Below the pieces are notes generated by a model, which made no database searches, had not been told where the DNA came from, and saw nothing but the letters and a program-made list of their open reading frames with translations. Shown here piece after piece: positions 7,301-10,215 of a stretch of DNA of 10,215 nt (positions are counted from its first letter, which is position 1; the number at the start of each line of letters is the position of its first letter). Source of the DNA: Tetmemena sp. SeJ-2015. Taxonomy: Eukaryota > Ciliophora > Spirotrichea > Sporadotrichida > Oxytrichidae. The stretch is from the NCBI GenBank assembly GCA_027382625.1, contig JAJKFJ010025129.1:1-10215 (forward strand). The letters are read 5' to 3'. Position numbers and translations under genes: made by a program.

Positions 7301-8012
7301 TTGCTGCAAGCTCCACCTTTCCCTCTTTAAGGTATTTTGATAGCATGACTGACCAAATAAAATAGATTTATAATTTAACCCATACCCACCTTTGGCAATA
7401 AGCTGCTCATACCGATACATCATAAAAATTCAATTACAGCTAATTAATTACAATTTGTATAATAAATACAAAATCCTATCCTTGACTTTGAGATGCTTGA
7501 GGAGCTCCTTTTTAATTCCGGGGAACTCCTCCTCAGTTGCAAACTTAAAATCCTCAAATTTGGCTGCATTGGGATCATCCTTCACGAGGAACAATTTTTA
7601 ATAATTGTTTATCCAAATTTATTATAAAATTTTTAGCGTTGGTTTTGTCTCTAAGTATAGAGCGCAATACTCTCCACATTCTTATTTAGGATTTTAAGAC
7701 ATCCTTCCAAATCGTCTTTGAGCAAGCACTCAATATAGTCCTCAAGAATTAATAATGGATCAGGCAGTAATTTCAATATATTGAGCATTCGGTTTTAAAA
7801 CTTAGAATTTAAAATTTAATATAATAATTTAAAGCAAATTTTTATTACAACTTAATAAGCAAAAGAATTAAAAAATAAAATAGAGATGTATGTATCAATG
7901 TAATGTATTATATTCTTCAATGAATTAAATCAATCTTTTTTATTATATTTTGATTATCTTTTTTTTTTAAATTAATTATTGTTTTTGTAATACTCTCTTC
8001 AGTCCACTCCAT
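1202..8012 (-). CDS. Germline protein kinase gene split into 14 coding MDSs by 13 IESs
   Basis: Predicted eukaryotic protein kinase that transfers phosphate from ATP to a protein. Removing 13 intervening sequences at direct-repeat pointers gives 398 codons with no UGA; UAA and UAG are read as Gln (about 14 cases, for example residues 158, 159, 228, 243, 338). Residues 1-118 are an unrecognised N-terminal region. The kinase domain runs from about 119: Gly loop GGYGSV (128-132), Lys149 in ELAAIKII, a Q/E-rich stretch about 153-182, alpha-C Glu191, hinge VQDFASQGDL (222-231), HCDIKPQN (268-275; catalytic Asp270, Asn275), DFG 288-290, GTQGYIDPE (306-314), DVFSLG (332-337), and Arg387 in QRPKIDHIL. 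The Arg of HRD is Cys, so it is a non-RD kinase. The summed segments divide exactly by three. The start is the first ATG of the segment. The true C-terminus is unresolved: after residue 398 the frame stays open to a UGA at 1013-1015. The kinase subfamily and substrate are not identifiable. Confidence 0.93.
1338..2304. other. IES 14, 967 bp, pointer CGAACA
   Basis: It lies between TGTTCG (plus) at 1332-1337 and 2305-2310; excision joins ASVEQ to QCKDQDW in frame. The interior is AT-rich and without coding content that I can see. The one oddity is a run of nine T followed by nine A (2122-2139). Confidence 0.88.
2305..2377 (-). CDS. Kinase MDS 13: alpha-F and alpha-G
   Basis: Encodes VDVFSLGQTMYFLIMGFQYK and then ASVEQ. 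Asp332 and Gly337 match the conserved alpha-F Asp and Gly; Gln338 is a UAG codon. It ends in the 6-base pointer CGAACA (minus). Confidence 0.95.
2378..2417. other. IES 13, 40 bp, pointer TTGAT
   Basis: It lies between ATCAA (plus) at 2373-2377 and 2418-2422. Excision joins SPAVD to DVFSLG so that the conserved DVxSLG of alpha-F is formed across the junction. Confidence 0.94.
2418..2465 (-). CDS. Kinase MDS 12: loop before alpha-F
   Basis: A 48-bp segment encoding DAYKEGKAIIHSPAVD, the stretch between the APE-like motif and helix alpha-F. It ends in the pointer TTGAT (minus). Confidence 0.94.
2466..2490. other. IES 12, 25 bp, pointer GAT
   Basis: It lies between ATC (plus) at 2463-2465 and 2491-2493. 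A possible GT-AG removal would break the frame; GAT excision gives ELVDAYKEGK. Confidence 0.9.
2491..2570 (-). CDS. Kinase MDS 11: activation segment and APE-like motif
   Basis: Encodes CKDLKDKPDNKYPGGTQGYI and then DPELVD. GTQGYIDPE matches the GTxxYxAPE end of the activation segment, with Asp for Ala. No Ser is present and only Thr307 and Tyr303/310 could be phosphorylated in the loop. Confidence 0.96.
2571..2598. other. IES 11, 28 bp, pointer TCT
   Basis: It lies between AGA (plus) at 2568-2570 and 2599-2601. A second TCT inside the spacer would give the wrong frame; the chosen copy gives DFGVCKDL. No GT-AG boundaries fit. Confidence 0.9.
2599..2616 (-). CDS. Kinase MDS 10: 18-bp segment with the DFG motif
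   Basis: Only 18 bases, both pointers included (TAACAG and TCT, minus strand), holding the magnesium-binding DFG and the following Val. Both junctions restore frame: IRIT-DFGV-CKDLKD. Confidence 0.93.
2617..2656. other. IES 10, 40 bp, pointer TAACAG (or GT-AG intron)
   Basis: It lies between CTGTTA (plus) at 2611-2616 and 2657-2662. Excision creates IRITDFGV. This one spacer also begins GT and ends AG on the coding strand and would give the same product if spliced, so DNA excision and RNA splicing cannot be told apart here. Confidence 0.85.
2657..2754 (-). CDS. Kinase MDS 9: catalytic loop
   Basis: Encodes GLRKIHSKDIVHCDIKPQN and then ILVFSEDDIRIT. HCDIKPQN is the catalytic loop (Asp270, Lys272, Asn275), with Cys in place of the usual Arg before Asp. 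It ends at the pointer TAACAG (minus) one base into the DFG Asp codon. Confidence 0.97.
4084..4449 (+). repeat. Dispersed repeat, copy 1 (decayed)
   Basis: Aligns in direct orientation with 8614-9029. Shared anchors include TATCTCG...TAAGA and AGATGATTAAAGAA (4303-4316 and 8878-8891), TTATAAG.GACA (4213-4224 and 8790-8801), and AATTAAAATTCCTACTAT at the right end. By eye about 65-70 percent of aligned bases match, with gaps. Weaker similarity may extend left to about 3940 (CTGAAAATCAGAT against CTGAAATACCAGAT near 8486). This copy is AT-richer and carries UGAs in the frames that are open in copy 2. Confidence 0.75.
4420..4656 (-). CDS. Possible coding remnant inside IES 9
   Basis: A purine-rich minus-strand frame begins NYCTLRIKHNC and continues FFWSGGIDDDSRSWQRRN and EIRMVIKQVYLNYIEIEQ before a UGA at 4422-4420. 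It is GC-richer than its surroundings. There is no ATG at the edge and no recognised family, and the plus strand is also open here. It may be a transposon remnant, given its place beside the repeat copy. Weak call. Confidence 0.28.
   Translation of the reverse strand, partial: NYCTLRIKHNCQFFWSGGIDDDSRSWQRRNVAEIRMVIKQVYLNYIEIEQGNEKALKSGIYFKTFLIQIYSRNFNFNL
4944..4971 (-). CDS. Kinase MDS 8: 28-bp segment of alpha-E
   Basis: Encodes about nine residues (SLKLFILLG) in the helix before the catalytic loop. It ends in the 7-base pointer ATTAGGG (minus; CCCTAAT at 4944-4950), which recurs at 2748-2754. Its right edge depends on the IES 8 pointer choice. Confidence 0.72.
4972..5213. other. IES 8, 242 bp, pointer TAGCTT
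   Basis: It lies between AAGCTA (plus) at 4966-4971 and 5214-5219. TAGCTT is the longest repeat near the junction that preserves frame. The 5-base TTTAT a few bases away also preserves frame and would shorten the protein by three residues; the 8-base TTATTTAT does not. The event is firm but its exact edges are not. Confidence 0.7.
5214..5368 (-). CDS. Kinase MDS 7: beta 4-5, hinge and alpha-D
   Basis: Encodes LYFQLIDCFIYQNGEEKP, then SIQIVQDFASQGDLIKYF and NNKITEQKALYNS (residues about 200-249). IVQDFASQGDL is the hinge and GDL start of the C-lobe; Gln211, 228 and 243 are UAA/UAG codons. A standard-code ATG frame overlaps here in another phase and is a shadow. Confidence 0.9.
5837..6853 (-). 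CDS. Uncharacterised 338-codon frame of the TIR element
   Basis: With UGA as the only stop, this minus-strand frame is open from 6886 to a UGA at 5839-5837, filling almost the whole element. The other two minus frames carry about 20 UGAs over the same span. The first ATG is at 6853-6851 (MQKDYEKQFAFK). The strand is purine-rich at 6600-6720, as expected for a coding strand. The length is close to that of a Tc1/mariner-type transposase, but I see no convincing DDE/D motif or helix-turn-helix, so the function is open. The frame runs through the left inverted repeat before stopping, which is unusual for a transposase and may mean decay or a chance frame. Confidence 0.45.
5927..5953 (+). repeat. 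Left terminal inverted repeat
   Basis: GC-rich end motif GAGGGAGGACGGAGGTGCA starting at 5935, preceded by AAAATTTA. The next bases (GGTGCAAGCACC, 5948-5959) form a small palindrome of their own. Confidence 0.75.
6921..6946 (-). repeat. Right terminal inverted repeat
   Basis: On the minus strand it reads AAAATTTGGGGAGGGACGG and then AAGTGCA, pairing with the left end at about 22 of 26 aligned positions. Confidence 0.75.
7060..7206 (-). CDS. Kinase MDS 6: Q/E-rich insert and alpha-C helix
   Basis: Encodes residues about 152-200: a Gln/Glu-rich stretch (ELGNQQVLIEQRELQVQEE, then KQAQEEAIKYFQ) and the alpha-C helix ANMEITVMKKI, with Glu191 the likely salt-bridge partner of Lys149. Five of its Gln codons are UAA or UAG. 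The stretch between beta 3 and alpha-C is longer than usual in kinases. It ends in the pointer AAATTA (minus). Confidence 0.88.
7207..7286. other. IES 6, 80 bp, pointer CAA
   Basis: The spacer between TTG (plus) at 7204-7206 and 7287-7289. The pointer is only three bases, so it is chosen mainly because it restores frame (83 bases removed). The longer repeat TTATTA also occurs nearby but gives the wrong frame. Confidence 0.75.
7287..7354 (-). CDS. Kinase MDS 5: beta 2-3 with VAIK lysine
   Basis: Encodes SVMLSKYLKEGKVELAAIKIIQ. Lys149 in AAIK is the expected ATP-anchoring lysine. It ends in the pointer CAA (minus), the Gln codon at residue 152. Confidence 0.94.
7355..7377. other. IES 5, 23 bp, pointer GGT
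   Basis: The shortest IES seen here. It interrupts the glycine loop between GGYG and SV. A GT-AG intron with the visible AG would break the frame, whereas pointer excision at GGT restores GGYGSVMLSK, so it is an IES and not an intron. Confidence 0.93.
7378..7419 (-). CDS. Kinase MDS 4: first half of glycine loop
   Basis: A 42-bp segment encoding YRYEQLIAKGGYG, the first beta strand and the Gly-rich ATP-binding loop. It ends inside the loop at the 3-base pointer GGT (minus; ACC at 7378-7380 on plus). Confidence 0.94.
7420..7465. other. IES 4, 46 bp, pointer TGTAT
   Basis: The 46 bases between the repeats contain in-frame UGA codons. Removing one repeat plus the spacer joins RILY to RYEQLIAKGGYG in frame. 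Confidence 0.92.
7466..7600 (-). CDS. Kinase MDS 3: N-terminal region to domain edge, residues about 76-118
   Basis: Encodes a charged stretch (KDDPNAAKFEDFKF, then EEEFPGIKKELLKHLKVKD) leading straight into the kinase domain at RILYRYEQ. The pointer TGTAT (minus; 7466-7470) recurs at 7415-7419. The segment is clearly GC-richer than the IESs on either side. Confidence 0.92.
7601..7627. other. IES 3, 27 bp, pointer TAAAAATT
   Basis: It sits between 8-base repeats at 7593-7600 and 7628-7635 (AATTTTTA on plus). Reading through without excision meets a UGA shortly after. Excision gives the frame QRQKLFLVKDDP. This is a strong junction because both repeat length and frame agree. Confidence 0.9.
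7628..7813 (-). CDS. Kinase MDS 2: N-terminal region, residues about 15-76
   Basis: Encodes the unrecognised N-terminal part, including LLPDPLLILEDYIECLLKDD and then GCLKILNKNVESIALY. It is hydrophobic and acidic, probably helical. It ends in the 8-base pointer TAAAAATT (minus), which contains an in-frame UAA read as Gln. At 186 bp it is the largest segment of the gene. No domain family was recognised. Confidence 0.85.
7814..7965. other. IES 2, 152 bp, pointer TTTAAA
   Basis: This very AT-rich spacer between MDS 1 and MDS 2 contains UGA codons in the continuing frame and no coding features. Removing it at TTTAAA joins MDS 1 to MDS 2 in frame. The pointer is low in complexity, so the exact junction is less certain than elsewhere. 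Confidence 0.6.
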
Positions 8013-8022
8013 ATCCTTATTT
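7966..8022 (-). CDS. Kinase MDS 1: start codon and residues 1-15
   Basis: The minus-strand ATG at 8012-8010 begins MEWTEESITKTIINL. It ends at a TTTAAA pointer (7966-7971) that recurs at 7808-7813; the join keeps the frame. A run of ten A (minus) follows at once, so an A-run pointer about 10 bases away could also preserve frame and change a few residues. The start is inferred as the first ATG after the AT-rich leader. Confidence 0.7.
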
Positions 8023-8048
8023 ATTTAATTATAATTCTATCCCAAAAA
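8023..8048. other. IES 1 (leader), 26 bp, 10-bp pointer
   Basis: The 26 bases lie between two copies of ATCCTTATTT (plus strand). It is the longest pointer in the locus and sits a few bases before the start codon, so its removal would change only the 5-prime leader. Support rests on the repeat alone. Confidence 0.5.
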
Positions 8049-8058
8049 ATCCTTATTT
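8049..8058 (-). other. Leader MDS 0, 3-prime pointer (ATCCTTATTT on plus)
   Basis: A 10-base direct repeat at 8049-8058 and 8013-8022 flanks 26 bases just upstream of the kinase ATG. By the logic of the other junctions this marks the end of a non-coding leader MDS that extends right from 8049. Its outer limit, where a macronuclear telomere would be added, is not visible; the AT-rich sequence from 8059 to about 8390 shows nothing else. There is no frame test here because it lies in the leader. Confidence 0.5.
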
Positions 8059-8394
8059 GTTGATTAAAAAACTTTTAATTAAAGAATTAAATTAATATTA
8101 AATCATTTAAAAATAGCAATAAAAAATTGTTAAAATTAGCAAAAAAGCAACTATTTTAAAAAAGATCTTAAAAAGGTCTTAGTTTTAAAAATAGCAAATC
8201 AGAGAAATAAATTTTAAGTATTTTTCAGATTTTTAAATTTCCTTTATTTTTAATTGAAATAAATAAAATAAAGGAGTTCACTGGGGAAGGATTAAAATTT
8301 AAAGTGATTTTTTATTTTAATAGAGTTAAGAATTTATAATTTTAATTTACTTTTTCTATATCTGTAGATAATAATAGCATAATTCAATTAAAAA
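8059..8394. other. AT-rich region upstream of the kinase gene
   Basis: No open island, repeat or recognisable promoter is visible. It includes the presumed outer part of the leader MDS and germline spacer. Confidence 0.5.
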
Positions 8395-8571
8395 CTGAAA
8401 AGACTCACTAGAGGTGGCTGGAGAGAAAGATATTACCCGTAGGACATTCCATTCGTGAGCTGCGGACTCGAAATTCACCTCATGGCTGAAATACCAGATC
8501 AATCGCAGCGAGCAGGACTGCAACCCTTCTAAGGATCTGGAAAAGCGCATTCAATATAAAACACGCTCTAT
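8395..8571 (+). pseudogene. GC-rich coding-like island with an internal UGA
   Basis: A sharp rise in GC. The purine-rich plus frame reads KDSLEVAGEKDITRRTFHS, then UGA at 8456-8458, then AADSKFTSWLKYQINRSEQD and KDLEKRIQYKTRS. A minus-strand ATG frame of 64 codons over the same bases (8550-8356) is the antisense shadow or a rival. The in-frame UGA, with no pointer around it, suggests a decayed gene. Its right half may be the left part of the dispersed repeat. No family was recognised. Confidence 0.33.
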
Positions 8572-8613
8572 AATATTTTAAGATACTTAATAAATTAATC
8601 GAATTTGGCCCAA

Positions 8614-9029
8614 TATAACTGAGAATTTAATAAAAAAGAGAATTAAATTAGATATTAAAATAAAATGGAATAAATTAGTAACAATTGAAGTTTGTCCAAT
8701 TTAAATAATAATTAGACCATTCTATTCAGCATAAAATTCTAAGAATTATTTGTCCTTGTAACTTTTGTGTTGGATTACTCAGCGCAGAGTTATAAGCGAC
8801 ACAAGTTTTAATTAAAATGATGAAGATGAAGAATAAGAGTGCGTGAGTCATATCTCGCTGCTGAGAGGTGCTAAGAAGATGATTAAAGAAGAAACTCATA
8901 TTATATTTTTATAAGCTATCGAATTAGCTGCAGATCAGTGGCTGAATCTACGATTTCAACTGTCACCATTTTGCAACTCTCCAATTATAATTTTAACCAA
9001 TCCCCGATTTTAATTAAAATTCCTACTAT
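8614..9029 (+). repeat. Dispersed repeat, copy 2 (better preserved)
   Basis: The partner of 4084-4449 in the same orientation. This copy is GC-richer. A plus frame (about 8743-9046) reads TQRRVISDTSF...HISLLRGAKKMIKEE; copy 1 has VISDICF...HISILRGVMKMIKEK in the matching frame. That resemblance may simply follow the nucleotide match. It lies outside the kinase gene, so the family is not confined to IESs of this gene. Confidence 0.72.
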
Positions 9030-9347
9030 TTTAAGAGTAGGACTGAGTTAATTTATTATGAGCATCGAATTTCACTGGCATTCCTTGGGAAGGATTACTA
9101 CTTCCTGCAAATACAGAAAAGGATAATAGGATCGGACAAAGAGTCCAAATTAAACAGCAGAGAGCTAATCAGGAGAAAGAAAGCAGCCGCCGATCAACAC
9201 CATGCGCAAAGCACAAAGCGGACACAAGTAAAGTCAGGTTTTCTCAACTGTCTCATTAAGAAATTTATTCAATTATTGATCTAAAATTTTAATTTTCCTT
9301 CTTATTTAGCTATATGCTTTGCTTTCCTTGTAATTTACTTTGCTTGA
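8946..9347 (+). CDS. Possible coding island, 133 open codons
   Basis: The plus frame is open from 8946 to UGA at 9345-9347. Its best part is the purine-rich, GC-richer stretch 9075-9260, reading LGKDYYFLQIQKRIIGSDK and then ESKLNSRELIRRKKAAADQ. Both other plus frames are also largely open, so the phase is uncertain. No family was recognised and no start is visible. It may be an MDS of a second gene or the 3-prime part of the repeated element. Confidence 0.33.
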
Positions 9348-9830
9348 GATAAGCTTATTTTATTTAAATATTTTGTAATCCTTCCTGTTTTAATTAACTT
9401 TCAATTCAGAAGATTTATAAGACTTCCTTTAATAAATGAAGTACCTGTGTGAATCATTCAATTTAAGCTAAAGCAACAACAAAAATGTTCTCTAAAAAAT
9501 CTATAACTTTAATCTATCCTATTCATAAATAATATACATATACAAAATATATAATTTAAGAGAAATTGACAAACTGATACATTCAAATAATTTTGTATAG
9601 TTTCTGAGAATCATATATATTATACTTTACCTTTATAATCGGGGCTACTTTTTTAAGATTAATAAAATTAATGGAGCACATTTATGCAATATTAAATATC
9701 AAAGACCAAGGGAGAAAATTATGAAAAGCCCTCGTTAGAGATATCTATACTTTATATCATAGCTTGTACTCCTTTTAGCAATTAAGAAAAATAAAAAATA
9801 AATTCTCAAACTCTATTCTGAGCGAAATTG
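9348..9830. other. AT-rich stretch, nothing identified
   Basis: I see no coding island, repeat pair or RNA gene between the two GC-richer islands. Confidence 0.5.
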
Positions 9831-9890
9831 AGACCTCCTCTGTCTGCCATTTCAATATAATCTGCTTGGGGCTTGGATTAGTGGCTATCA

Positions 9891-10163
9891 ATCAATGGTA
9901 AATTGTCCCTCTGCTGGCCGTTTCCAAAACCATCCTAGTTTTGGAGTGTTGTATTTCCCTAAGTCTAAGGTTGCTGCTACTGTGGGTTTTCCAAAGCATC
10001 TCTCTGTCTCCTTTCTTGATAAAGCTGTCCAATAAATTAAAGCATATATTTCAAAATTAGTGCCCCATGAGAGTAGTATCTGGATCGCTTTTAATAACTC
10101 CCTCTTGTTAAGCTGCCTGATAAACAGAACTTAATTAAATAATTTCCAAATGTTTAATTGAAT
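9891..10163 (-). CDS. GC-rich coding island near right edge, partial
   Basis: The minus frame is open for 91 codons from 10163 to a UGA at 9890-9888. The purine-rich core reads RQLNKRELLKAIQILLSW, GTNFEIYALIYWTALSRKE and TERCFGKPTVAATLDLGKY, then NTPKLGWFWKRPAEGQFTID. GC is roughly twice that of the surroundings. The frame breaks at a tandem TTGATTGA (9887-9896). Beyond it another minus frame continues (SKPQADYIEMADRGGLNFAQ), so an MDS junction, indel or end of gene lies there. A 109-codon plus frame (9832-10160) covers the same DNA, but that strand is pyrimidine-rich. No family was recognised. Confidence 0.45.
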
Positions 10164-10215
10164 TCAACTTCTGTCTTCATGAATAGGGTAGAAATTTTTG
10201 AACCAGTCTGCTTAT

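Noticed and set aside
2305..7465. Reading the kinase spacers as spliceosomal introns
   Set aside because: Most spacers lack GT-AG ends or would break the frame if spliced (for example 7355-7377 and 2466-2490), whereas every one is flanked by a direct repeat that restores frame on excision.
7392..7601. 69-codon standard-code ORF on plus
   Set aside because: It is antisense to kinase MDSs 3 and 4, which carry the glycine-loop start and join at pointers.
8356..8550. 64-codon standard-code ORF on minus
   Set aside because: It lies opposite a purine-rich plus-strand island. It shows no motif and AT-rich sequence continues beyond, so I keep it only as a rival reading of that island.

Overview
The window looks like micronuclear (germline) DNA of a spirotrich ciliate of the Oxytricha/Stylonychia kind. 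Base composition is very AT-rich. UAA and UAG read as glutamine: at least 14 in-frame cases occur in one gene and no in-frame UGA. The coding sequence is chopped into short segments (macronuclear-destined segments, MDSs). These are separated by internal eliminated sequences (IESs), each flanked by a 3-10 bp direct repeat (pointer). The pointers are not the TA dinucleotide of Paramecium IESs. Genus and species cannot be fixed from the sequence alone.

The core of the window (about 8058 down to 1202, minus strand) is one protein-kinase gene in germline form. I could join 14 coding MDSs, plus one leader MDS, through 14 pointers. The join gives one open frame of 398 codons from an ATG at 8012-8010. 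It carries a glycine-rich loop (GGYGSV), the VAIK-type lysine (ELAAIKII), an alpha-C glutamate, a hinge, HCDIKPQN, DFG, GTQGYIDPE, DVFSLG and a C-terminal RQML...RPKIDHIL block. All segments are in order and on the same strand, so the gene is non-scrambled. Segment sizes run from 18 bp (only the DFG region) to 186 bp. IESs are mostly 23-50 bp, but three are long (967, 1691 and 2189 bp) and one is 242 bp.

The long IESs carry their own content. The 1691-bp one holds a roughly 1.02-kb element with terminal inverted repeats (5927-6946) and a 338-codon open frame on the minus strand. The 2189-bp one holds a decayed copy (about 4084-4449) of a dispersed repeat. A GC-richer copy (about 8614-9029) lies upstream of the kinase gene on the same strand.

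The flanks hold less certain coding islands. The left edge (3-545, plus) has a 180-codon open frame. A plus-strand, purine-rich island spans 8395-9347. A GC-rich minus-strand island (9891-10163) runs toward the right edge. In sequence this AT-rich with one stop codon, several frames often look protein-like, so these island calls are deliberately weak. No tRNA, rRNA, CRISPR array or telomeric repeat was seen.
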